From Kiloniellaceae bacterium (lineage in GTDB: Bacteria > Pseudomonadota > Alphaproteobacteria > Kiloniellales > Kiloniellaceae): a stretch of DNA of 6,284 nucleotides. Shown here piece after piece: positions 1-5,748 of the stretch. Where the stretch lies: the NCBI GenBank assembly GCA_021776145.1, contig JAJFGM010000731.1, positions 1 through 6,284 on the forward strand, in the 5' to 3' direction. The notes below the pieces were generated by a model, which saw nothing but the letters and a program-made list of their open reading frames with translations, searched no databases and was not told the DNA's origin. Each line of letters begins with the position of its first letter. Within the stretch, counting starts at the first letter, position 1. The position numbers and the translations under genes were made by a program.

Positions 1-715
1 GGGCGTGCGTACGATTACGCTGAATCGGCCCGAACGCCTCAACGCCATGAACCGTCGGTTGATCGATGACGTCGCCGGCGCTTTCGACGATGCCAACAAA
101 GATCCGGCGACCCGCGCCATCCTCTTCACCGGGGCCGGCCGGGCCTTCTGCGCCGGTGACGACCGTCACGAGCATGTGCATCCGGAAACCGAGGCCGAAG
201 CGCGCGACCTGGTGGACGCCATCCAGCGCGCCACCCGGGCCATAGTCTTCGGCGACAAGCCGGTCGTCGGAGCGATCAACGGCTGGGCCGTCGGCGGCGG
301 CTTCGAGTGGGCCATCAATTGTGATTTTCCGATCTGGGGCGAAAGCGCCAAGGGTTTCTTCCCGGAAGTCTCCCTCAATCTCTTTGTCACCGGCGCGGTG
401 ACCTCGTTGCTGCCGGCCCTGGCCGGCCTCGCCAAGGCACGCGAGATGCTGTTTCTCGGCGAGCGCTACACAGCCGCCGAACTGGCCGAGACCGGCGTTG
501 CCTGGCGCGTGGTCGACGACGCGCGGCTGCTGTCGGAGGCAGGGGACGTTGCCCGCCGCTTGAGCGCCCTGCCGCCGCTTTCGTCGCGGGCGATGAAGCG
601 AGTCCTGATGCAGACCGCCGCAGGGGATCTCGAGCAGGCCCTGCAACTGGAAACCGAAGCGACGGTTGCCGGGTTCCTCGATCCGCAAACGACCGAGCGA
701 TTGAAGGATTTTTAG
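1..715 (+). CDS. Enoyl-CoA hydratase/isomerase (crotonase family), 5'-truncated by window edge
   Basis: Crotonase-fold enzyme, probably hydrating trans-2-enoyl-CoA to 3-hydroxyacyl-CoA in the cytoplasm during acyl-CoA breakdown. The reading frame is already open at base 2 and begins inside the first conserved strand (TITLNRPERLNAMN), so roughly 10-20 N-terminal residues lie upstream; the GTG at 5 is not the real start. Counting from that GTG, visible landmarks are the oxyanion-hole segment AFCAGDD (about 48-53), the second oxyanion segment GWAVGGGFE (93-101), and FFPEV (118-122). Glu101 and Glu121 are exactly 20 residues apart, matching the two catalytic glutamates (Glu144/Glu164) of rat enoyl-CoA hydratase, which favours real hydratase activity over an isomerase or hydrolase. 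GLAKAREMLFLGERYTA and the C-terminal helices are also typical. The substrate cannot be read from sequence. TAG stop at 713-715, followed 13 bases later by a long hairpin. Confidence 0.93.
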   Translation, partial: GVRTITLNRPERLNAMNRRLIDDVAGAFDDANKDPATRAILFTGAGRAFCAGDDRHEHVHPETEAEARDLVDAIQRATRAIVFGDKPVVGAINGWAVGGGFEWAINCDFPIWGESAKGFFPEVSLNLFVTGAVTSLLPALAGLAKAREMLFLGERYTAAELAETGVAWRVVDDARLLSEAGDVARRLSALPPLSSRAMKRVLMQTAAGDLEQALQLETEATVAGFLDPQTTERLKDF

Positions 716-728
716 TGTGATTCAAATG

Positions 729-784
729 GTTAGTGCCCTGAGTCTGAAATTCAAGCACCTGAATTTCAGACTCAGGGCACTAAC
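729..784. repeat. Perfect 25-bp inverted repeat with 6-nt loop (hairpin; possible terminator)
   Basis: Bases 729-753 are the exact reverse complement of 760-784, separated by the loop AGCACC. The arm begins GTTAGTGCCCTGAG and its loop-proximal part is AT-richer (CTGAAATTCA). It lies 13 bases after the hydratase stop codon, a position suited to transcription termination or 3'-end protection of that mRNA. No run of T follows either arm, so it is not a classic intrinsic terminator, and a perfect 25-bp stem is longer than most. Alternatives are a dispersed palindromic (REP/MITE-like) element or the end of a mobile element. The structure is certain; the role is not. Confidence 0.9.
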
Positions 785-1004
785 AAGCCACATCTCAATC
801 GACAGTCGATTTTTCCGACCCTAATTCACCCTTCTGAAGCCAGCTTCGCGCCTTTCTGGGCCCCTCGGTGATTCCATATCAAGCTGCATTGATCCAGGTC
901 AATGGCGCCTGACGAGCCATCGCGCAGCATTTCCGCGCGAAGCATCGCCAATCAATGCTCGGCGGGCTCCGGCTCGGTTCAGTCAGACACAGGAAGGTCG
1001 AACC
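785..1004. other. Intergenic leader region of the sugar transferase gene
   Basis: No convincing gene is visible. An ATG at 902 opens a short frame to 1087, but it starts inside the FNR-type box, overlaps the transferase start and resembles no known protein. The region holds the FNR/FixK box at 889-902, an inferred -10 element near 925-930, and the ribosome-binding sequence AGGAAGG at 991-997, seven bases before the transferase ATG. Confidence 0.6.
889..902 (+). promoter_or_regulatory. FNR/FixK-type anaerobox upstream of the sugar transferase
   Basis: TTGATCCAGGTCAA fits the FNR/FixK consensus TTGAT-N4-(A/G)TCAA, and the dyad extends one base on each side (CATTGATCCAGGTCAATG, 887-904). The dyad centre at 895.5 is about 109 bases before the ATG at 1005. 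If it acts as a class II activator site centred at -41.5, transcription would start near 937. The hexamer CAGCAT at 925-930 is then correctly placed as a weak -10 element (matches A2, A5 and T6 of TATAAT). This predicts activation under low oxygen by an FNR/FixK/ANR-type protein. The motif is seen; the regulation is inferred. Confidence 0.65.
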
Positions 1005-1877
1005 ATGGGTCAGTTAGACCAGTCGGCGCTGGTGCGCGCGCCGCACCGCACAAAGGCCGGCGAAACGCGAACGGCAGCGTTGCATAGGAAGGACGGGCTG
1101 GCCGCGGGTGTTTTGCCGCCCTTGCCGCCGGTTCCGTTGCGGAATCTTCGTGCCAAGCGTGTTGTCGATCTGGCGTTCGGTGTGCCGGCACTGCTTCTGG
1201 CGGCGCCGCTCCTGGCCGCGATCTGGGTGGCCTACAAGGCGAGTGCCCTGGTGCTGCCGCGGGATCGTGGCCCGGTGCTGCACAAGGTCTATCGCCACGG
1301 CGGATTGCGCGTGATACCGCTCTACAAGATCCGCGTTTCACGCTTTGCCGACCTGCGGGCAAAAGCCGCGGCTCTGGGACCCGAAGCGATCCATGACATG
1401 CTGCGCTACCTGCCCGAGCATGAGAGTCAATTGCTGGCGCGGCGGCCGGAATTCCTGGTCGAGGACGGTGGCAAGACCCCGACCCTGGTCGGAGCCATGC
1501 TCAAGGCCTTTTATCTCGACGAACTGCCGCAGATCTTCAACGTCGTTGCCGGTGACATGTCGCTGGTTGGGCCACGGCCCCTCGGTTTCCGAGCCAAGCG
1601 CGTGCGTCCCGATGCCCAGGGCCGCATCAATTGCAGCGGGCATCTCCGCGACTACCGTCACCGCAACCTGCTTCCCGGCGGCTTGACCGGGTACTATCAG
1701 ATCAACAAGTCCGTCCGTGCCAAGCGGGACTACGCGACCTTCGTGCTCGAGGGGATCGATCTGGATCGCGACTACTACCGGTTCATGCTGCAAGCCACGC
1801 CCCGGCAAGTCGTCAAGCGCGACCTTTGGGTGGTCTGGCGCACTTTTGCCGTCGTCGCACGGCACGAAGGGGTCTAG
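1005..1877 (+). CDS. Initiating sugar-phosphate transferase (bacterial sugar transferase, WcaJ/PglC superfamily)
   Basis: Monotopic phosphoglycosyl transferase, 290 residues, expected to move a sugar-1-phosphate from a UDP-sugar to undecaprenyl phosphate at the inner membrane, the first step in building exopolysaccharide, O-antigen or glycan. Residues 1-50 are a variable, mostly hydrophilic N-terminus. Residues 51-53 (KRV) and the hydrophobic stretch about 54-84 form the membrane-inserted helix. The catalytic core follows: VIPLYKIR (103-110), LDELPQIFN (171-179) with the Asp172-Glu173 dyad expected to form the covalent phosphosugar intermediate, GDMSLVGPRP (183-192), and PGGLTGYYQINK (224-235). 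The first core motif is YKIRVSR rather than the usual YKFRSM, and the stretch up to the DE dyad (about 60 residues) is longer than in compact PglC-type enzymes. AGGAAGG at 991-997 supports this ATG. No glycosyltransferase, flippase or polymerase genes are nearby, so the glycan is unknown. The gene ends 7 bases from the convergent GntR gene. Confidence 0.92.
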   Translation: MGQLDQSALVRAPHRTKAGETRTAALHRKDGLAAGVLPPLPPVPLRNLRAKRVVDLAFGVPALLLAAPLLAAIWVAYKASALVLPRDRGPVLHKVYRHGGLRVIPLYKIRVSRFADLRAKAAALGPEAIHDMLRYLPEHESQLLARRPEFLVEDGGKTPTLVGAMLKAFYLDELPQIFNVVAGDMSLVGPRPLGFRAKRVRPDAQGRINCSGHLRDYRHRNLLPGGLTGYYQINKSVRAKRDYATFVLEGIDLDRDYYRFMLQATPRQVVKRDLWVVWRTFAVVARHEGV

Positions 1878-1884
1878 AACAAGT

Positions 1885-2604
1885 TCAGGCCCGCGGTGGC
1901 GGTTTGATTTGGACTGTTCGGTCGCCAAGCACGGCTCCCTCTATCGTGTCACTCGTGAGCAGGCGATAGAGCGCCTCGCCGGCCTCGCCGACATGACGGC
2001 GGAGGATGGCGACAGCCTCGCTTTCGTCGCGTCGCCGGCAGGCCTCGAGCAGGGCGCGGTGTTCACGGTGTGAGCGCTCGGCGTAGTCGAGCCGCTTCAC
2101 CGTCAAGCGCAGGTAGCGGTCCGCCAGGCCATTGAGGCTGGCGATGTGGGCCAGCAGGCGCGGCCGGTCGCAAGGCTGATAGAGCGTCGCATGAAAGGCC
2201 TTGTTGAGTTCGCCGAAATCCCTGAGCGACGAGGCTTCGGCCTGGGCCTGGATGGCCTCGGCGCGGGCAATCTGGGCGTTGCTGAGTTCGGGAATCGCCA
2301 GGCGCAGCGCCAGGGTCTCGGCGGCGACGCGCATTTCGTAGATCTCGCGCAGCTCTTCGGTGTCGAGCGCCGCGACGATGGCGCCCTTGTTGGGTTGCAG
2401 CGCGACCAGGCCTTCGCTTTCCAGCAGGCGCAAGGCTTCGCGCACCGGCATGCGGCTGGTCGAAAAGCGCGCGGCGAGGCGCTCCTGGCGCAGCGGCGCG
2501 CCGGCGGCAAGGTGGCCGGCGATGATATCCTCGCGCAAGGCAGCGGCAATCGTGGCGGCCTGTTCGCCGCTGCGCCTGTCTTTGCGTGCCGTCGCCGAAT
2601 CCAT
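1885..2604 (-). CDS. GntR-family transcription regulator, FadR/FCD subfamily
   Basis: 239-residue one-component regulator, cytoplasmic, DNA-binding. The N-terminal winged helix-turn-helix spans about 15-82: ALREDIIAGHLAAGAPL, then LAARFSTSRMPVREALRLLE (the GntR recognition region), then LVALQPNKGAIVA as the wing. The all-helical FCD ligand domain spans about 88-215. Its metal-site residues are visible as Asn134 and His138 (NKAFH), His182 (EHRALLEA) and His204 (RRHVGEA); Asn stands where many members carry Asp. Such domains typically bind small carboxylates, often with a bound metal, and ligand binding releases DNA. The minus-strand start is supported by GAGAAGG six bases upstream. The gene is divergent from the aminotransferase across a 104-bp region containing a strong dyad, so it most likely represses that gene and itself. 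The specific ligand cannot be read. Confidence 0.92.
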   Translation of the reverse strand: MDSATARKDRRSGEQAATIAAALREDIIAGHLAAGAPLRQERLAARFSTSRMPVREALRLLESEGLVALQPNKGAIVAALDTEELREIYEMRVAAETLALRLAIPELSNAQIARAEAIQAQAEASSLRDFGELNKAFHATLYQPCDRPRLLAHIASLNGLADRYLRLTVKRLDYAERSHREHRALLEACRRRDESEAVAILRRHVGEAGEALYRLLTSDTIEGAVLGDRTVQIKPPPRA

Positions 2605-2647
2605 CCCTACCCTTCTCCCGAGATCTCTACTTAACGCGTCGTTCGGC

Positions 2648-2677
2648 TTGACGACAAGCGTTGAAAGTATCCAATAT
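2648..2677 (+). promoter_or_regulatory. Candidate promoter of the aminotransferase gene
   Basis: TTGACG at 2648-2653 matches five of six bases of the sigma-70 -35 consensus. After an 18-base spacer, CAATAT at 2672-2677 is an acceptable -10. Transcription would start near 2684, about 25 bases before the ATG. The -10 lies inside the left half of the operator dyad, so a repressor bound there would exclude RNA polymerase. Inferred from spacing and motif match only. Confidence 0.45.
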
Positions 2678-2693
2678 GAAATATTGGATCCAA
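2669..2693. promoter_or_regulatory. Operator dyad in the GntR/aminotransferase divergent region
   Basis: ATCCAATAT at 2669-2677 and ATATTGGAT at 2681-2689 are perfect 9-bp inverted repeats around a GAA centre. The right half overlaps a second exact palindrome, TTGGATCCAA (2684-2693), giving three ATCCAA-type half-sites in 25 bases with alternating orientation. Compact AT-rich palindromes between a FCD-type GntR gene and its divergent target are typical operators of that family. The site overlaps the inferred aminotransferase -10 and lies just before its Shine-Dalgarno sequence. The dyad is certain; binding by the adjacent GntR protein is inferred. Confidence 0.7.
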
Positions 2694-2694
2694 A

Positions 2695-2700
2695 AAGGAG
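2695..2700 (+). promoter_or_regulatory. Ribosome-binding site fixing the aminotransferase start at 2709
   Basis: AAGGAG, eight bases before ATG 2709-2711. The frame stays open upstream to a TTG at 2661, but that start would lie within the promoter/operator and would encode 16 residues from operator sequence, so ATG 2709 is preferred. Confidence 0.8.
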
Positions 2701-2708
2701 TTGCGGTC

Positions 2709-3872
2709 ATGACGGTATCGAGACTGCGGGAGATCCCCGGCATCGGGGTCGACAAGATGGGCAACGCCGCCGACGCCGCGGGCGACAGAGAAATGCTGCG
2801 CCTGGAGAACCTCGATACCGACATCCCGCCGCCAGCGGCGGCGATCGAGGCGACCCTGGCCGCCGTCACCCGCGACGATGCCAACAGCTATCTGCCGTTT
2901 CTCGGCATCGAGGCCTTGCGCCGGGCGGCCGCCGCGCGGGTTGGCGCCGACAGTGGCGTGGCCTACGACTGGCGCAGCCAATGCGTGATCTCCGCCGGCG
3001 GCCTCTCGGGCATCCTCACCGCCTTGCTTGCCTTGGTAGAGCCGGGCGACGAGGTGATCATCACCGACCCGGCCTACGCCGGCCTGCTCAACCGTATTCG
3101 TCTCGCCGGCGCCGTGCCGCGCCTGGTGCCGCTGTTGGTCGTCGACGGCGGCTGGCGGCTCGACCTCGAAGCCCTGGCCGCCGCGGCCGGTGCCAAGACC
3201 AGGGTCATTTTGACCATGAGCCCCTCCATGCCCTCGGGGGTCGTGCATACAAAGGAAGAGTGGCAGGCCGTCGCCGCGGTCGCGCAAGGAACCGGGGCCT
3301 GGATCCTGCACGACGCGGCCATGCAGCGGCTGCTCTACAGCGACCGGCCGGCATTACATCCCGCCGGGCTCGATGGCTTGGCGGACAAGACCATCAGTGT
3401 CGGCAGTGTCTCCAAGGAATACCGCATGATCGGCTGGCGGGTCGGCTGGGTCGTCGGGCCGCGGGGCATCATGGATGACATCGCCCTGGCCAGCCTCAGC
3501 AACGTCGTCTGCCAGGTCGGCATCGCCATGCCCGGCGCGGCGGCGGCGCTGACGGCGGAAGACGATGGGATCGTCGCGGCCGTTGCCGATTGGAAATCGC
3601 GCCGCGACCTCATCCTCGACGAACTCGCCGACCTGCCGGTGGTGCGTCCCGACGGTGGCTGGTCGCTACTCATCGACACCGCGGCCCTCGGCATGGACCC
3701 CGCCCAGGCCTCGCAACGGCTTTTCGACAAGGGCCGCATCGCCGCCACGCCGATGACCGGCTGGGGCGACGCGGAGCGCGCCGGCCGTTACCTGCGCTTC
3801 GTTTTCGCAAATGAGCCGGTGGAACGTTTGCGTGGCATAAGGGAACGGCTGCGCGCTGGCTGGGGTTTGTAA
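2709..3872 (+). CDS. PLP-dependent aminotransferase, class I/II (fold type I)
   Basis: 387-residue cytoplasmic enzyme of the aspartate-aminotransferase superfamily, near the usual length of about 390. Residues counted from ATG 2709. SAGGLSGIL (95-103) is the phosphate-binding turn; DPAYAG (120-125) carries Tyr123 in the strand facing the cofactor; DAAMQRLLY (202-210) carries Asp202, expected to pair with the PLP pyridine nitrogen; SVSKEYRMIGWRVGW (233-247) carries Lys236, the Schiff-base lysine; and YLRFVFAN (361-368) carries Arg363, expected to bind the substrate alpha-carboxylate. The usual NPxNP(T/S)G motif reads SPSMPSG (171-177), so the Asn that normally contacts the PLP ring hydroxyl is Met174. 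Substrate specificity is not evident. The divergent FCD-type GntR gene and dyad operator suggest induction by a substrate or product. A C-S lyase or other PLP reaction cannot be excluded. Confidence 0.9.
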   Translation: MTVSRLREIPGIGVDKMGNAADAAGDREMLRLENLDTDIPPPAAAIEATLAAVTRDDANSYLPFLGIEALRRAAAARVGADSGVAYDWRSQCVISAGGLSGILTALLALVEPGDEVIITDPAYAGLLNRIRLAGAVPRLVPLLVVDGGWRLDLEALAAAAGAKTRVILTMSPSMPSGVVHTKEEWQAVAAVAQGTGAWILHDAAMQRLLYSDRPALHPAGLDGLADKTISVGSVSKEYRMIGWRVGWVVGPRGIMDDIALASLSNVVCQVGIAMPGAAAALTAEDDGIVAAVADWKSRRDLILDELADLPVVRPDGGWSLLIDTAALGMDPAQASQRLFDKGRIAATPMTGWGDAERAGRYLRFVFANEPVERLRGIRERLRAGWGL

Positions 3873-3998
3873 GCCTGGCCAAGATCGTTGCGCCGCCGGT
3901 GGCCGCCGCGATTCCTGCGTTTCACCTCGATTCTCTCAAAAAAAGCCAAACAATCGGCCGTATTGTCGTCTAAAATGCGATAATTGGAGGAGGCGACG
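3873..3998. promoter_or_regulatory. Intergenic region with candidate LysR promoter and dyad
   Basis: A 126-base gap, AT-rich in its right half. TAAAAT at 3971-3976 matches five of six bases of a -10 element, but no good -35 is placed upstream. ACAAT at 3950-3954 and ATTGT at 3962-3966 form a small dyad with a 7-base centre, compatible with the T-N11-A sites used by LysR proteins for autoregulation. No convincing terminator for the aminotransferase gene is visible. All weak. Confidence 0.3.
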
Positions 3999-4943
3999 AT
4001 GCACGCGGTCGATGACATGACGATCTTCATCCGGGTGGTCGACCGGCAGGGTTTTTCGGCTGCCGGCCGCCAGCTGCGCATGACGACGGCGGTGGTCTCG
4101 AGTCGCATCGCCAAGCTGGAACAGCGCCTGGGGGTGCGGCTGCTGAACCGCACCACGCGCCGTGTCGGGCCGACCGAGGACGGCAAGATCTATTACGAAC
4201 ATTGTCGCAAGGTGCGGGCCGAAATCGACGCCGTCGAACAGACCCTGGCCGAACGTCGGTTGCATCCGGCCGGCGCCCTCAGGGTTTCGGTTCCGGTGGC
4301 CCTGGGCCGTCGGCACATCGCGCCGCTGATCCCGCTGTTCCTCGACGCGCACCCGGAAATCCAGGTCCGCCTGCAGGTCACCGACCGGGTCGTCGACCTG
4401 GTCGACGAGGACGTCGACGTCGCCTTGCGCAAGGGCGTGCTGCCGTCTTCGGCCGAGATCATGCGTCGCATCGCGCCGGACCTGCGCGTCGTCTGCGGCG
4501 CGCCCGACTATTTCCGCCGTCATGGCGTGCCGCGGGTGCCCGAAGACCTGAAAGAGCACAACTGCCTGCTGCTGCGCTTTCCCGGATCGAAGCGCTACTT
4601 CTGGCAGTTCCGCGACGAGACCGGGGCGGTCTCGAATCTGCCGATCTCGGGCACCATGGACAGCAACTCCTCGGACATCCTGGTGGCTTGGGCGCTGCAA
4701 GGACAGGGCCTGGTCATGAAGTCGGTCTGGGACCTGTCGGACGAACTTGAAAGCGGCGCTCTCGTCACGGCACTGCAGGATCATTGGCCACGCGGCCTGT
4801 CGCTGCAGGCGCTGATGCCGGCGCGACCGCAACAGCCGACCAAGACCCGCGCCTTCATCGACTTCCTCTTGAAGCACTTCGCCAAGCACCCCGTCACCGC
4901 CCTGACCGACCCCGCCAACCTACCGCGCGCCACCGCCGGCTGA
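3999..4943 (+). CDS. LysR-type transcription regulator
   Basis: 314-residue one-component regulator, the usual LysR length (about 300). The winged helix-turn-helix spans about 7-64: MTIFIRVVDRQGFSAAGRQL, then VVSSRIAKLEQRLGVRLLN, then RTTRRVGPTEDG. A linker helix follows to about 90. The effector-binding domain (periplasmic-binding-protein type 2) runs about 92-297, with LRVSVPVALGRRHIAPLI as its first strand and helix, and RLQVTDRVVDLVDEDVDVAL as the next strand region typical of the DmlR/CrgA-like branch. GGAGGAGG at 3986-3993 lies five bases before ATG 3999; a TTG at 3984 is in frame but overlaps this site, and ATG 4017 is a less likely alternative. LysR genes often sit beside their targets, but here both flanking genes run in the same direction, so the target is unclear; the aminotransferase upstream or a distant locus are options. 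Confidence 0.92.
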   Translation: MHAVDDMTIFIRVVDRQGFSAAGRQLRMTTAVVSSRIAKLEQRLGVRLLNRTTRRVGPTEDGKIYYEHCRKVRAEIDAVEQTLAERRLHPAGALRVSVPVALGRRHIAPLIPLFLDAHPEIQVRLQVTDRVVDLVDEDVDVALRKGVLPSSAEIMRRIAPDLRVVCGAPDYFRRHGVPRVPEDLKEHNCLLLRFPGSKRYFWQFRDETGAVSNLPISGTMDSNSSDILVAWALQGQGLVMKSVWDLSDELESGALVTALQDHWPRGLSLQALMPARPQQPTKTRAFIDFLLKHFAKHPVTALTDPANLPRATAG

Positions 4944-4957
4944 GCCGGCTCTTTCTC
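4935..4957 (+). terminator. Weak candidate intrinsic terminator after the LysR gene
   Basis: GCCGG (4935-4939) and CCGGC (4945-4949) form a 5-bp GC stem with loop CTGAG, followed by TCTTTCTC. The stem overlaps the LysR stop codon (TGA 4941-4943). The stem is short and the T-tract interrupted, so it is only a suggestion. Confidence 0.3.
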
Positions 4958-5061
4958 AAAGGGTTTCCCCGAGCAGCGGCGTTCCAGGTTCCCTCACGTG
5001 CCAGCGATCCGCCGCTCTCTCCGCCAACGCGGTGGCAAAACGAACGGCCGGCCGCGCCGGC

Positions 5062-5090
5062 TTTACAGCAAACAAGCGTTTGTTTAAAGT
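5062..5090 (+). promoter_or_regulatory. Promoter of the TetR gene, enclosing an operator dyad (5070-5085)
   Basis: TTTACA at 5062-5067 (five of six bases of the -35 consensus) and TAAAGT at 5085-5090 (four of six bases of the -10) are separated by the ideal 17 bases. The spacer is almost filled by AAACAAGCGTTTGTTT (5070-5085), a near-perfect 16-bp dyad (AAACAA and TTGTTT arms around GCGT). That layout is what an autorepressing TetR protein would use, since bound dimer would block polymerase. The start site predicted from the -10 falls at about 5096-5098, on the ATG itself. Seen: motifs and dyad. Inferred: function. Confidence 0.65.
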
Positions 5091-5097
5091 TGTGTGC

Positions 5098-5748
5098 ATG
5101 AGCCAACAGATTCTCGCCAAGTCGGACAAGGCCGCCGCCGCACCGCGCGCCAACAACCGCCTCGATCGGCTGCTCGATGCCGCCGCCGAGCTCTTTGCCG
5201 TCAAGGGCTTTCGCGGCACCACCATGCGCGAGATCGCCGCCGGCACGGAGATGCTGCCGGGCTCGATCTACTATCATTTCCCTTCCAAGGACGAATTGCT
5301 GCTGGCGGTCTACGAGGAGGGCGTCAATCGTCTGATCGCGCGCATCGAGGCGGCCGACCCCGGCGCCGGGCGGGCACCCTGGGGGCGCCTCGAAGCGGTT
5401 CTGGCAATGCACCTGGAGACCATCCTTGACGGCTCGGCCTATGCCCAGGTCATCAACCGGGTGCTGCCCGACGAGGCGCCAAAGGTCACGACGCGGCTCA
5501 TCGCCCTGCGCGATCTTTACGAGGCGATGGTGACGGAGATCGTCGCCGAGCTGCCGCTGGCGCCGGATGTCGACCGCAGCCTGTTCCGCCTGTTCCTCAT
5601 CGGCGCCGCCAACCATGCGCACGTCTGGCGCCGCGACGGGCCGCGCTCGCCGGCCGGACTTGCCGCCGAGCTGGTGCGACTTTTCCGCCTGCCGAGCGAG
5701 TGCCCGGCAGCCATAAATCCTGACACCACGCGGGAGCGAAGCTCATGA
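5098..5748 (+). CDS. TetR/AcrR-family transcription regulator
   Basis: 216 residues from ATG 5098. The N-terminal helix-turn-helix spans about 20-68: RLDRLLDAAAELFAVKGF, then TTMREIAAGTEMLPGSIYYH as turn plus recognition helix, then FPSKDELLLAVYEEG. The helical ligand domain follows; its end (AANHAHVWRRDGPRSPAGLA, 171-190) resembles the W-x-R-x-(D/G)GP-SP pattern near the C-terminus of TetR regulators of lipid and acyl-CoA catabolism (KstR2/FadR-like), so an acyl-CoA ligand is plausible but unproven. The frame is open upstream to GTG 5032, but that extension would be encoded by the promoter/operator, so ATG 5098 is preferred. There is no Shine-Dalgarno sequence before it, and the predicted transcript starts at the ATG, suggesting leaderless translation. 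The stop overlaps the next start (ATGA, 5745-5748), so it probably forms an operon with the B12-binding gene. Confidence 0.9.
   Translation: MSQQILAKSDKAAAAPRANNRLDRLLDAAAELFAVKGFRGTTMREIAAGTEMLPGSIYYHFPSKDELLLAVYEEGVNRLIARIEAADPGAGRAPWGRLEAVLAMHLETILDGSAYAQVINRVLPDEAPKVTTRLIALRDLYEAMVTEIVAELPLAPDVDRSLFRLFLIGAANHAHVWRRDGPRSPAGLAAELVRLFRLPSECPAAINPDTTRERSS

Noticed and set aside
902..1087. Short open frame (61 codons) upstream of and overlapping the sugar transferase start
   Set aside because: It begins inside the FNR-type box, has no good ribosome-binding site, overlaps the well-supported transferase start and has low-complexity composition without recognisable motifs.
2360..3478. Long plus-strand open frame (372 codons) spanning the GntR gene, the operator region and the aminotransferase
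   Set aside because: Crosses the divergent control region and overlaps two well-supported genes in other frames; the translation is Arg/Ala-rich without family signatures.
3873..3915. GC-rich stretch after the aminotransferase as a terminator
   Set aside because: No clean stem of useful length and no T-tract follow the stop codon.
3936..4889. Long minus-strand open frame (317 codons) opposite the LysR gene
   Set aside because: Antisense shadow of a high-GC coding region; composition is rich in Gln, Arg, Asp and His without domain motifs, while the plus strand has a full LysR protein.
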